Notes: generated by a model from the sequence alone, not told the origin. A DNA stretch of 41,036 nucleotides from an uncultured Bacteroidales bacterium (GCA_902799355.1 CADCAG010000022.1:1-41036), one strand, 5' to 3'; numbered from the stretch's first letter, positions 25,544-35,363 are shown. A program made the numbers and translations.

Positions 25544-28298
25544 CATTCGGCACCCAGAACCAGAAGGTAGAACCATGTCCCTCACCTTCTGAGGTAACAC
25601 CTATGCGACCACCGCACTTGTCGACGATGGCCTTACAGATGGCAAGACCAAGACCAGTGCCTTGTACGAAGTCGTTCAGTTTGACGAAACGCTCAAAGAC
25701 TGCTGACTGTTTTTCCTTAGGGATACCGGCACCAGTATCTTCACAATAGAAGCAGAGTCCCTCACGACGCTGTCGGTCTATCTCACGCGACTCCTTACGA
25801 TAGCCTACACGGATATGGCCCTCTTTCGTGTACTTCACAGCATTAGTCACGAAATTGGTGAGCAACTGCTGGAGACGTCCCCTGTCCATCACCACTGGCA
25901 ACGAGTCGTAAGGGTTGTCTTTCAGGAACTGCACGTTGGTACCTTGTACACGCTGCTCCAATGTCTGGCAAATATCGTCAAAGACAGGAGGCAGGTCAAG
26001 AGATACCGGTTCGATGGCAATAGCCTGTCCCATGCTGCTGGCCTCTAGGATGTCGTTGATAAGTCGGAGCAACATGTCGCAGTTGCTACGGATGATACGG
26101 ATGAACTCACGACGCTCGTCAGGACTGTCAACCATCTGCAATAGGTCGCTGAATCCGACAATGGCATTCAGTGGTGTACGAATCTCATGGGTCATATTAG
26201 CCAGGAAGGCACTCTTCAGACGACCAGAGTCGTTGGCACGCTCTGTCTCCTCGCGAAGCTTCTTCTGAGCAAGCATCAGGTCAGTGATGTCACGTACCAA
26301 TCCGAAATACTCCTTGGGGCGACCATTTTCGTCTAATACAGGGATACCAGAAAGGGCAAACCACGTCAGGGTGTCTGTGACTGGCGTATAGTTGAACTGG
26401 TGGATGACGTTGAAAGGTTCACCTTTCATCACCACCTCCCTGAAAATACGCTCGGCTTCTGGACGCTGTCCCTCGTCCATACCTGCCAGATATTCTTCCA
26501 AGGTCACCGAATACTCCGTCTGTCGCAAACTACGCGTAAAGCGGATGATACGCTCGTACTGATTGAAGGTCCACACATACATATTACTCTCTTCCAACAG
26601 ATAGCGCAACTGGCTCTCATAGCGGTTGATGGCATCGTGGGTTTCCTTCAAATGACGCTCATGCTCACGCTGCTTCATATACATGACGCGCTCAGCTGTC
26701 ACATCACGAGAGGTAATAATATAGTAGACCAGACGACCAGTATCGTCTTTCACAGGCACGATACGTGTCTCAATATACTTGTCTAGACCCCAATCCTGAT
26801 AGAGCATACGGCCACAGACGTGGAATGTTTCCAAGTTGCTTTGATCTACATATCCCTTCAGGAACGGGTCTTCAAAGATAGAGACTTTGCGGAAATGTTG
26901 TTCACGTTCCTCCGTAATCTCCAGCAATTCGCGCATGCGCTGGTTCATATTAATCAAATGGCCTTCGGCATCGTGGAATGACATAGCCATCATGTTAGTC
27001 TCAAAGACCTTCATGTACTTGTCAGCCAGTTCCTGGTTACGCTGTTCTTCTTCCAGATCTTTGGTGATATCCTTAACGGTATGTACGATATAACGGGGAA
27101 CACCATTCTCACGTTCCATGACAGCACCACCGACAAAGGTTCTCCAGCAAGGCTTCTCGCTGGTACCTGTATTATAGCGACGTTGCAGTGTCCACGAGTC
27201 ACAGTCGCCACGTTTCATGCTATCTATCAGCCCCTTGAACTCGTCGCGTTCATCGGAGGCGATGCGCTCAACAAGCTCTTCAATGGATATACCACTCTTG
27301 GGCAACAGGTTGCCATGGATGTTCTTGACATATCCAAGAATGACATCATACTCCAGCACATAGTATTCATCCATGTCGAGTGCTTGAGTCATGATACTGT
27401 TCAACTCTGTATTGCGACGCACAGAAGCCCGCACACGCAGGGAGAGTACACGACCAGCAACGAAAACGAGGATACCAGCCAACACAAGCCCCACCAAGAT
27501 GAAGGGAGCAATCGGTGAAGCGTCGTCGTGGACACGCTCCGGATGGAACCACCTGTCGTAAATGCGCTGCAACTCGCCCGCCTGTTCCAGACGGGTGTAT
27601 TGGTCATCGATGGCAGCAATAAGGACCTCATCATAACCTATGATATGCAACTCGCCAGGAGGAATATCCTTTACCTCGTCAAGTACAAGACTGTCGAGGG
27701 CTAACTCCTGAATCTTTTTCTCAAGAGGTATCTGTCCCCAGATATAATAGTCACTCTGACGGCCTCGTACACGAGTGAGACCTTCCTTTGGCGACAGATA
27801 CTGGACATCGAACGGTATCGTATCGATTTCACTGACACGCAAGGCAGCATAGTCGTTCTTCTTAACACCAATGCTGATACCACCAGCCATTTGGGTGATA
27901 CCAGTAAAACGGGGCGCATCAACACGGCGGACAGCACGGATATTATAGTAGTTGACATACTTTTTTGTCTGTACATATGAGCTGTCATTATAGTACTCAG
28001 AGAGAGCATGCAACAGGTCGGCATTACGCTTGACAAACATGTCACTGGCCGTCTGCCACTCCTGCATGACAAACTTGTGCGGAATCTCTAAGCGGTTAAG
28101 AATATTATCAAGCACCTCGACATTATATCCTGCAGGTTCTCCATCACTATCAAGGAACTCGAAAGGACGGAAGTCCCAGTCACAAGCGACAATCAGCGGA
28201 TGCTCCTCAGTGAAGTCATAGAAATCTTTGGCAGTTGTCGCCGAGGGCACAGTGACAAAGAATAATGCAAATAATATATATATGATTGAACGTTTCAT
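25527..28298 (-). CDS. SBP-sensor PAS histidine kinase with intact H-box (fourth in operon)
   Basis: 923 residues. Signal peptide (1-23), periplasmic SBP_bac_3-like (Venus-flytrap) domain about 33-252, one membrane helix about 262-285, then about three PAS domains (roughly 305-415, 425-545, 560-670). HisKA follows with phosphoacceptor H704 in MTHEIRTPLNAIVGFSDLL, then HATPase_c with an N-box (NFVTNAVKYT), DTGAGIP and GTGLGLAI. All kinase motifs are intact. No receiver or DNA-binding domain is attached, unlike Bacteroidetes hybrid (HTCS) sensors. The SBP region lacks the T-x-x-R ligand signature of amino-acid-binding relatives (ALSEYYNDSSY instead), so the ligand is unknown. It lies 20 nt after the Tyr-type kinase that shares its sensor architecture. 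Confidence 0.92.
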   Translation of the reverse strand: MKRSIIYILFALFFVTVPSATTAKDFYDFTEEHPLIVACDWDFRPFEFLDSDGEPAGYNVEVLDNILNRLEIPHKFVMQEWQTASDMFVKRNADLLHALSEYYNDSSYVQTKKYVNYYNIRAVRRVDAPRFTGITQMAGGISIGVKKNDYAALRVSEIDTIPFDVQYLSPKEGLTRVRGRQSDYYIWGQIPLEKKIQELALDSLVLDEVKDIPPGELHIIGYDEVLIAAIDDQYTRLEQAGELQRIYDRWFHPERVHDDASPIAPFILVGLVLAGILVFVAGRVLSLRVRASVRRNTELNSIMTQALDMDEYYVLEYDVILGYVKNIHGNLLPKSGISIEELVERIASDERDEFKGLIDSMKRGDCDSWTLQRRYNTGTSEKPCWRTFVGGAVMERENGVPRYIVHTVKDITKDLEEEQRNQELADKYMKVFETNMMAMSFHDAEGHLINMNQRMRELLEITEEREQHFRKVSIFEDPFLKGYVDQSNLETFHVCGRMLYQDWGLDKYIETRIVPVKDDTGRLVYYIITSRDVTAERVMYMKQREHERHLKETHDAINRYESQLRYLLEESNMYVWTFNQYERIIRFTRSLRQTEYSVTLEEYLAGMDEGQRPEAERIFREVVMKGEPFNVIHQFNYTPVTDTLTWFALSGIPVLDENGRPKEYFGLVRDITDLMLAQKKLREETERANDSGRLKSAFLANMTHEIRTPLNAIVGFSDLLQMVDSPDERREFIRIIRSNCDMLLRLINDILEASSMGQAIAIEPVSLDLPPVFDDICQTLEQRVQGTNVQFLKDNPYDSLPVVMDRGRLQQLLTNFVTNAVKYTKEGHIRVGYRKESREIDRQRREGLCFYCEDTGAGIPKEKQSAVFERFVKLNDFVQGTGLGLAICKAIVDKCGGRIGVTSEGEGHGSTFWFWVPNEVSKN

Positions 28299-28318
28299 GA
28301 TGTAGTTCCTCCCCTCTT

Positions 28319-31099
28319 CTATTTCCTGACGATTTCAGTACACTTACACGGTATGCTCACCCAAACAATGGTACCCTTGCCTTCTTCTGACTGAAGGCGG
28401 ATCTTACCACCCATCTGCGTAGTGATATCATGACAGATGGCAAGGCCAAGGCCAGTACCGTGACTTCCTCCAGAAGACACAAAGCGTTCGAAGATCTGCT
28501 TCATACGGTCTTCCGAGATGCCACAACCCGTATCCTGGAAAGCCATAGCGACTCCCTCACCCGTGTACTCATAGCTTGCACGAACCATACCTTCTGTGGT
28601 ATGCGCCGTAGCATTCTCCAGAATCTGGTCAATGACCAGTCCCAGGTTCTGGTCATCAATCTCAACCATCAGCGTCTGATAAGGATTGTCAAAGACTAGT
28701 TCGACACCATCATGATGGCCACGATGCCAGATAGACATGCAACGAGCATCGAAGAACTGGGCAAAATCAACGGGTTTCCGCTTGAACTCAATCATGCCGG
28801 CATCCAGTCGCGACAGGAACAGAATGTCGTTGATGAGTTTCAGCAGTTGAGAGGAGTTCTCCTTGATTTGTTCGATAAACAACGCCTCGTCTTCAGAGCC
28901 GTGGGACAACTCGAAGAGTTCAGCAAAACCGATGACAGAACTGAGCGGTGTACGAATTTCGTAGCTCATATTACGGAGGAAGGCGTTCTTCACCGTTTCT
29001 ATCTCCTGCGCCTTGGCACTCTCCTGTGCCAGCAGTTCTTCGGTAGCCTTGATTTCACTGATGTCACGACATGCGCCAAAGTACTCTTTGACATGACCCT
29101 GATCATCCAAGACGGGGATGAACGACATCAGGATGCTGAGATGCATGCCATTCTTGACACGGATAAGCGTATTGATAGATGCCTTCTGTGGCTGCAGCGT
29201 ACGGTTATCCATGCTGTTGAGCATGCGCTGGGCTTGACGTTTAGAGTCGTCGGCAGTAAGCGCCAACGCACGTGTCTGGGTCAGCTCACTCTGCTTGTGT
29301 CCCACACTGGTATATATTAATAAGGTATGTGTATCGGGCGAATAACGAGCCATGCGCACGCCACCGTTCTGCAACACGTAGTTGATGTTGCGGAAGTAGT
29401 TGTTCATCTCTTCGTTGGCATGCTCCTGCAACTCCAGGTTATGCTGCAGGCGCTGATACGATTTAACAACCTCTGTTACGTCACGTCCAGTACCAAACAC
29501 ATCAATCAGATTTCCCTGACTATCGCGCAACGGCATAAGCTGGAGCTCATAGAACATCAGGCGCTTGTGGATTTCCGGATTGAACACACGGTTATCACGG
29601 CCTACCTCATAGAGCTTGGTGAAATAGGATGGCTGCAAGGTGTCTAACGAGACATCTTCTCCCAACACATCACGCAGGCTGACACGGTTCTTGATGGCTC
29701 CCTCCTTACCACCAGGGAAGGCCTCATTGGCCTTCTCGTTCATGTCATACATATAGCCATTACTGTCGTAGACAATGGTATCTACCATGGCAGAATGGAA
29801 GACAGACTGATAGCGCAACATGGTGTCCTTCACCTGATGCTGGCGCTGACGATCGGCGGTGACGTCACAGTAGGTACCAATAATGTCAGAAGGTTGTCCC
29901 GTCTTGCCACGTCGTAAAACTGACATAATGACAGACAATATCTGAGGCTCACCGGTCTCCACATGTTTCGAACGTACCTCAATCTTCGTTTTCTCCACTT
30001 TGCCTTCAGCAATCTGTAACAGCAGATTGCTAAGCTGTTTTACATCTTCAGCCTGCATACGGTTGAAGAAGATGGTTGGTGGCTGGTTGTCCGCTTCCAC
30101 CTCACCCTTGTCATTAAACACGGTGACGGTTTTCTTCTCTACATTGAACGTCCACACATGAACATCCCATGTGTTGAGGATATGCGACAGACGGCTATTG
30201 CTACGACGAATGGCCTTTGTCATCTTCTCCTCACGGAAACGGTAAAGGGCATAGTAACCCACTGCAGCCATAAATGCCAGAATCATGGCACCAATGACGA
30301 ACCATATCCATACAGGAATACCAGTGTCCTTGCGTTCAGGATAGAACCACTTATTCTGGATGGGTTGCAACTTATCCTCAGCCTCTAAGCGCGAATAGAC
30401 TTCATCGATAAGGTCAAGCAGGACGGGATGAGTTGAGAAGAACTTATACTCACCATGCTGCATCTGGACAGGTGTCAACTCCAGATCATCGAAATGCAAT
30501 GTGCGTATCAGCCATTTCAATGACAGGGTATTCCACACTATCTGTTGACGCGGTGTGTTATGGACATATTGTACTGCATCACGCATGTCACCATAGGGGA
30601 CAACAAGATCCTCCCAACCATTATCTTTCATCAAGTGGTGGGCAAAGCTGCCTTCATGGACCACAAAATGGTTGTGTTCCAAGTCAGCCTCAGTCTTGAT
30701 GCGGAGAGGGTCACTCTTGCGACGTAGCACGCTATGGGTAAATATCTGTACCACTGACTTTCCCGTCATTCCGTATTCCCTGTTATAGTCAGCATCCATA
30801 GCCAGCATCAGGTCGGCCTCACCATTCTTGACATCCGCCAAAGCCCTTTTCGTAGGCTTCAGCTTGATGACAACGGGAATATCCAGCTCGTCACAGATGA
30901 GTTTGATGAGATCAATGTTATAACCCACCGCCTCGCCATTGGCATTGAGGAAGGAATAGGGCCATAGATCCCATGCATCCTCATAGACTAGCGGATGCTC
31001 ACGGTTGAAGACTACCGTGCTATCACTGTCCTGCGCATGTATCGGCGACAGTACCAGCAAGCAGAGGAAAGCCAACAGAATACGATAATGATTAGTCAT
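28319..31099 (-). CDS. SBP-sensor PAS kinase homologue with Tyr at the phosphoacceptor site (third in operon)
   Basis: 926 residues. Signal peptide (1-22), periplasmic SBP_bac_3-like domain about 33-253, membrane helix about 261-285, three PAS-like regions, HisKA-like and HATPase_c domains. The H-box reads MSYEIRTPLSSVIGF: the phosphoacceptor His is Tyr (Y713, codon TAC at 28963-28961), while EIRTPL is intact. The ATPase part still has the N-box Asn (ENATAHT), DTGCGI and GTGLGLAI, so ATP binding is plausible but phosphorylation of its own H-box is not. The kinase half resembles that of 33175-35271 more than its immediate neighbours. I infer a regulatory partner of the His-type kinase at 25527-28298, for example by heterodimerisation. 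Confidence 0.92.
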   Translation of the reverse strand: MTNHYRILLAFLCLLVLSPIHAQDSDSTVVFNREHPLVYEDAWDLWPYSFLNANGEAVGYNIDLIKLICDELDIPVVIKLKPTKRALADVKNGEADLMLAMDADYNREYGMTGKSVVQIFTHSVLRRKSDPLRIKTEADLEHNHFVVHEGSFAHHLMKDNGWEDLVVPYGDMRDAVQYVHNTPRQQIVWNTLSLKWLIRTLHFDDLELTPVQMQHGEYKFFSTHPVLLDLIDEVYSRLEAEDKLQPIQNKWFYPERKDTGIPVWIWFVIGAMILAFMAAVGYYALYRFREEKMTKAIRRSNSRLSHILNTWDVHVWTFNVEKKTVTVFNDKGEVEADNQPPTIFFNRMQAEDVKQLSNLLLQIAEGKVEKTKIEVRSKHVETGEPQILSVIMSVLRRGKTGQPSDIIGTYCDVTADRQRQHQVKDTMLRYQSVFHSAMVDTIVYDSNGYMYDMNEKANEAFPGGKEGAIKNRVSLRDVLGEDVSLDTLQPSYFTKLYEVGRDNRVFNPEIHKRLMFYELQLMPLRDSQGNLIDVFGTGRDVTEVVKSYQRLQHNLELQEHANEEMNNYFRNINYVLQNGGVRMARYSPDTHTLLIYTSVGHKQSELTQTRALALTADDSKRQAQRMLNSMDNRTLQPQKASINTLIRVKNGMHLSILMSFIPVLDDQGHVKEYFGACRDISEIKATEELLAQESAKAQEIETVKNAFLRNMSYEIRTPLSSVIGFAELFELSHGSEDEALFIEQIKENSSQLLKLINDILFLSRLDAGMIEFKRKPVDFAQFFDARCMSIWHRGHHDGVELVFDNPYQTLMVEIDDQNLGLVIDQILENATAHTTEGMVRASYEYTGEGVAMAFQDTGCGISEDRMKQIFERFVSSGGSHGTGLGLAICHDITTQMGGKIRLQSEEGKGTIVWVSIPCKCTEIVRK

Positions 31100-31111
31100 G
31101 GTTGATCGTTC

Positions 31112-33178
31112 TTACTTTTTTATTTCGTTACAAGGAATCCACATCCAGAACGTAGAGCCCTGGCCTTGGCCTTCAGACTCCACGCCAATGGATCCATGAC
31201 AGGCACCAGCAATGGCTTTACAGATAGAGAGTCCTAAACCAGTACCCTGAATATAGTCGTTTAGTTTGAAGAAACGCTCGAAGAGCTTGTCTTGCATCTC
31301 CTTGGGAACACCGTCACCAGTATCCTCACAATAAAGATAGAGACCCTCATGGCTTTCGCCATTCTCTTCGCGCCACTCCTTGCGATATCCCACCTTGATA
31401 TGTCCCTGGTGGGTGTACTTTACCGCATTCGTTACAAAGTTGGTATAGACCTGACGGATTCGCATCTCGTCAACTGCCGTCACAAAGGTCGGATACGGAT
31501 TTTCCTTGACAAACACCACTGTAGGCTCACGCAGACGTTGCTGTAACTGTTCACAGAGCTCATCGAAGAATTTAGAGAAGTCTATCTCTTCTGCTCTGAT
31601 TTCCACAGCGCCACTGGTGTCCAGCGAAGCGGCATCCTGAATATCGTTGACCAGACGGAGCAACATGTCGCAGTTGTCCATGATGAGACGAATCATCTCT
31701 TGACGCTCCTCTGGAGTAGAGAGCAGTGGCAGTACGTCAGAGAAGCCGACAATGGCATTCAGCGGTGTACGGATTTCATGGGTCATATTAGCCAGGAAGA
31801 CACTCTTCATACGACCAGAATCGTTGGCACGCTCCGTCTCACGCTTCAGCTGTTCCTGCTTCTCCATGAGCTGGTGGATATTACGCCAGATACCAAAGGC
31901 ACCTTTCAGATTACCCTGCTTGTCATATTCTGGAATACTATTGATCTGTACCCACTGAGGCTCTACATCTCTCTGAGTCACCCTCGGATGCATGCGTCCC
32001 ATATAGCTCAGGGGCTTAGCGATAGCCTTGGCAGGATCGTCCAAGGCACGAACGAACTCGTCATCCTGGCTATAGAAGATACTCTGCAACTGCTTCAGCG
32101 TAAACTGTCGCTGTACTGTACTCAATCCGCTATAGAACTCAATGATATCTCGATCCAGCGTGATACGCCAAGCCTGCAAGCCACATGTTTCCATCATGTA
32201 GCGCAACTCCTTCTCATAGATCTGTATCGACTCGTTGACTTTCTGAATTTCAAGGTCGTTCTTCTTAGCCTGCATATACAGCTGGCGTTCCTCAGAGATG
32301 TCACGGGCAGCCACAGAGAGGTAAATCAGCTTGCCTTCTTCGTCATAGATGGGGTGAACGCCGATTTCCAAGTAGATATACATCTCGCGCTCAGGGATGA
32401 TACTCAGTGAGCAGGCCAGATACTCGTTAGGATGATAGCGGTCAAGCACCTCATTGAAAGGAGCCATATCAAACAGGTTGACTTTCGAGAAGAAAGCATC
32501 ACCCTCTTCACTGTCGAAGTGGCAGATTTCACGCATCATCTTGTTGGCATCAAGCAGCCAGCCATCAGGAGAGTAGAACGACAGACCCACGATGGAGTCC
32601 TCGAAGATCTGCTTGTAGCGCTGAGCCAGCTCCTCCTCTTCCTGCTGTTGCTGAATCATTTCGGTCTCGTCAACCAGCACACTGATAATACCAACGGGCT
32701 TACTAATGCCTGGAGCATATTCTGCCACACTGTTATTACGTACATAGAGCCAATGAGGTTCACCAACGCCATAATTGATATCCCATCGATAACCATACTC
32801 TACAGACTTCTGCTTACCATCTATCACTTGGTAGACAGTATTCAGTACTCGTTCCACATCTTCTGGATGAATGAATTTTCTGAAGTCCTCAGCCTTCAAC
32901 TCCGTCTTGACAAACAGGCTGCCTCTCAGTCTCCGAATGATGCCACCAGGAATATCATAGTAGACGACATCGTTGTCGGCAATCTGCAAAGCCTTCTCCA
33001 TCATCTCATAGGTAGCGGTGGCAGAGGATATACTCTGACGGACACGACGACGCACAAGATGGTTCTGTACCAACACAGCTGCCAATAGCAGCAATACAAC
33101 AATCAACAGCAATACCGGCCACAGCGATGCGAAAGGAACGGAGAGCAACAGGGGATATGTCATAGTCAGTATAGTCAT
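31112..33178 (-). CDS. Membrane-anchored PAS histidine kinase with intact H-box (second in operon)
   Basis: 688 residues with no periplasmic sensor. A short N-terminus with one strong membrane helix (about 18-38) and a basic RRRVRQ stop-transfer is followed by three or four PAS-like regions (about 55-440). HisKA has H467 in MTHEIRTPLNAIVGFSDVL, and HATPase_c has NFVTNAVKYT, DTGDGVP and GTGLGLSI. The kinase half closely parallels 25527-28298, including ETERANDSGR before the H-box and NCDMLLRL after it. Its ATG overlaps the stop of the upstream kinase by 4 nt (ATGA at 33178-33175). An ATG five codons in is an alternative start. Confidence 0.92.
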   Translation of the reverse strand: MTILTMTYPLLLSVPFASLWPVLLLIVVLLLLAAVLVQNHLVRRRVRQSISSATATYEMMEKALQIADNDVVYYDIPGGIIRRLRGSLFVKTELKAEDFRKFIHPEDVERVLNTVYQVIDGKQKSVEYGYRWDINYGVGEPHWLYVRNNSVAEYAPGISKPVGIISVLVDETEMIQQQQEEEELAQRYKQIFEDSIVGLSFYSPDGWLLDANKMMREICHFDSEEGDAFFSKVNLFDMAPFNEVLDRYHPNEYLACSLSIIPEREMYIYLEIGVHPIYDEEGKLIYLSVAARDISEERQLYMQAKKNDLEIQKVNESIQIYEKELRYMMETCGLQAWRITLDRDIIEFYSGLSTVQRQFTLKQLQSIFYSQDDEFVRALDDPAKAIAKPLSYMGRMHPRVTQRDVEPQWVQINSIPEYDKQGNLKGAFGIWRNIHQLMEKQEQLKRETERANDSGRMKSVFLANMTHEIRTPLNAIVGFSDVLPLLSTPEERQEMIRLIMDNCDMLLRLVNDIQDAASLDTSGAVEIRAEEIDFSKFFDELCEQLQQRLREPTVVFVKENPYPTFVTAVDEMRIRQVYTNFVTNAVKYTHQGHIKVGYRKEWREENGESHEGLYLYCEDTGDGVPKEMQDKLFERFFKLNDYIQGTGLGLSICKAIAGACHGSIGVESEGQGQGSTFWMWIPCNEIKK

Positions 33179-35271
33179 AGCAGCATGTTTTCTATGGTGT
33201 CTGAAGTAATTTCCTCACGGCGTTTTTCTACGGATTGCACCTCGCAGGGAATAGAAACCCAGGCGGTAGTGCCATGATGCAATTTAGAATCCAACTCAAT
33301 GGTACCTCCCATCTGTCGGACAAGAGCCTGAACAATCGGCAGGTCGAGACCTGTTCCTAATAGCTGGTCGTCGAGCGTGTGTACGAAACGATCGAAGAGG
33401 TGTGCCATACCTTCCTCTGGAATGCCGTCACCCGTATCTTCGATGGTAATAAGGAGTTCGCCACGACGATATTCACAACGGGCCTTGGCAAAGCCTTCCT
33501 TCAACGTCAGTGCCGACATCCAGCAGAGTTTCTGGATGACCTTTCCTACGTGTTCCTCATCAATATTGACAACCAGACTGTCGTAAGGATTGTCAATGAC
33601 GGTTTTCACCTGCGGCAAGGCATTACTCCATCCCATCTGACAATGAGCGGCAAAAGTTTTGGCGAAATCGACATACTCCTTATGGTATTCCACCATATTG
33701 GCATCCAGGCTGGAGAGCAGCATCACATCGTTGACGAGCGTCAGCATGTTGTTGGAATTGGTCTTGATTTGCTCTACGAAAGCGGGCTCGTCAGCCTCGT
33801 CATGTGGTGCAGTAAACAATCCCGCAAAGCCCACCACATTATTCAGCGGTGTACGGATCTCATAGCTCATATTCGAGAGGAACGACTGCTTCAACAGCTC
33901 TGTCTCCTGGGCTTTCTTGGTCTCTACGACCAGACGGTTCTCCATCTCTACCATATCCGTCATCTCACGACACAAGCCGTAGTAGCGTTCTACCTTGCCG
34001 TTGGCATCAAGCATCGGAACCATGTTGAACAGCAGCCATATCTGGCGACCTTTCTTGTCACGTATCTCTGTCTCGATGTTCACATTTATATTATAAGGTG
34101 ACAGATGGTCCATGCGGTTCAGCACACTGGAGACAGTACGACGGAAACGTGGTGTAGCCAGACGGATGCATCGCAGCTGGGAGAGTCGCATCTGCGACTG
34201 GGTGATATTGTCCGACATCTCCAGCGTAAACGATTTGGGATAGTAGTTCACTATTCGTATATTCGTAATACGCAAAGCATAATTGATGTTGGAGATATAG
34301 CTCTTGATACTCTCGTTGATTTTGTGCAGTTTCTCGGCACCCTCCTTTTGACGGTGGTACGATACCACCATTTCCGTAATGTCACGACCAGCCATATAAA
34401 CACCCACTAGTTTGCCATTGGCATCACGGATGGGGTTGATGGTAGAGTCATAGTACATCTTCTTGTTCGTCAGGCCAAACTCATCCAAATGGTAGATTGG
34501 ATCCTCGTAGTTTTGGAAGTTCACAATAGAAGAAGAACGGATATTGTTCATCGTCTCAATGTCCACATCGGCAAAGATAGGATTGTTCTTCAGCAGGAAT
34601 TCGTTTTGGAGCACGAAGTTACGATCAGAAACGCCAAAGGCCTTGCAGGCACGCTCATTGATGTCGCGCAACACACCTTGACCATCATAATACACCACAT
34701 CAATGAGTGAGGAATTGAATACCGTGTGATAGCGCAACAGCAACTGGTTGACAGACTCCAGACGGCGATATTCCTCAGTTACGTCATGCTGGATACCCAG
34801 AATGCTAGTAACGTGGCCATTGACGTCACGACGGTCAACGCTCACCGTCACCTCATAATGGCGAAGGAAAGCATCGTCCTTGGCATTGCTGACCAGCGTC
34901 ACGACAGCACTATTTCTCTTACCTTCACAGATATCGAAGATGGTGGAGCGCAACGTCTCAAAGTCGTCACGATCGAAGAATTGGGCGAAGTCAATGGGGT
35001 TATAGCGCTGTTCAATCGAACCCTCCTCGGAAAGGAAGAGGTAGTGACGGGTAGCTGGCAGATACTTCCAGATGCGCAAGCGTCCAGCAAACAAAACCAG
35101 CGCCAGATGGGCATTCTGCTCTTTCTGGCGGGCATTGGCCTCTCTAGTACGCTTCAGGTAGACCCAGTTGTAGGCTACCACAACCAGAATCACCACCACC
35201 AAGACAACCACTACGCAGAGCACGTAATGCTGGAGGCTCCATAATGACATTTCACTTGTTAGTTCTAACAT
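33175..35271 (-). CDS. Membrane-anchored PAS pseudokinase with Tyr H-box and degenerate ATP site (first in operon)
   Basis: 698 residues with one N-terminal membrane helix (about 16-38) and no periplasmic domain. PAS-like regions (about 50-440) lead into HisKA- and HATPase-like domains. The H-box reads MSYEIRTPLNNVVGF with Y470 (codon TAT at 33864-33862) replacing His. The N-box Asn is also lost (CWMSALTL, S586), and G2 reads GTGLDLPI with D643 replacing Gly; DTGDGIP is retained. Autophosphorylation is therefore unlikely and ATP binding doubtful, yet the reading frame is full length and the fold-determining residues look conserved, which suggests a scaffold or allosteric role. An ATG at 35250 (MSLWS) is an alternative start. 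The promoter is at 35305-35335. Confidence 0.9.
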   Translation of the reverse strand: MLELTSEMSLWSLQHYVLCVVVVLVVVILVVVAYNWVYLKRTREANARQKEQNAHLALVLFAGRLRIWKYLPATRHYLFLSEEGSIEQRYNPIDFAQFFDRDDFETLRSTIFDICEGKRNSAVVTLVSNAKDDAFLRHYEVTVSVDRRDVNGHVTSILGIQHDVTEEYRRLESVNQLLLRYHTVFNSSLIDVVYYDGQGVLRDINERACKAFGVSDRNFVLQNEFLLKNNPIFADVDIETMNNIRSSSIVNFQNYEDPIYHLDEFGLTNKKMYYDSTINPIRDANGKLVGVYMAGRDITEMVVSYHRQKEGAEKLHKINESIKSYISNINYALRITNIRIVNYYPKSFTLEMSDNITQSQMRLSQLRCIRLATPRFRRTVSSVLNRMDHLSPYNINVNIETEIRDKKGRQIWLLFNMVPMLDANGKVERYYGLCREMTDMVEMENRLVVETKKAQETELLKQSFLSNMSYEIRTPLNNVVGFAGLFTAPHDEADEPAFVEQIKTNSNNMLTLVNDVMLLSSLDANMVEYHKEYVDFAKTFAAHCQMGWSNALPQVKTVIDNPYDSLVVNIDEEHVGKVIQKLCWMSALTLKEGFAKARCEYRRGELLITIEDTGDGIPEEGMAHLFDRFVHTLDDQLLGTGLDLPIVQALVRQMGGTIELDSKLHHGTTAWVSIPCEVQSVEKRREEITSDTIENMLL

Positions 35272-35304
35272 TCTTAGGCTAATAGTATCATAGGTTTATG
35301 TAGG

Positions 35305-35335
35305 CAAAGGTATAAAACTTATGGCACTTTACAAA
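35305..35335 (-). promoter_or_regulatory. Promoter of the four-kinase operon
   Basis: Minus-strand -7 box TACCTTTG (35312-35305) and -33 TTTG (35335-35332), spacer 19 bp: a perfect consensus. No other promoter was seen down to 25527, and the kinase genes are spaced by -4, 12 and 20 nt, so one transcript is likely. Confidence 0.8.
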
Positions 35336-35363
35336 ATTTTTTGTGACTTTTTTCATAAAATGC

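Noticed and set aside
28712-33088. Long plus-strand open frames (202, 236 and 218 codons) opposite the kinase genes
   Set aside because: The minus-strand frames encode complete kinases with domain motifs; the plus-strand products show low-complexity His/Gln/Leu-rich sequence typical of antisense shadows.
25527-35271. Kinases as hybrid two-component systems (HTCS) of a polysaccharide utilisation locus
   Set aside because: They lack Y_Y_Y/beta-propeller sensors, receiver and AraC domains, and no SusC/SusD or glycoside hydrolase gene is nearby.
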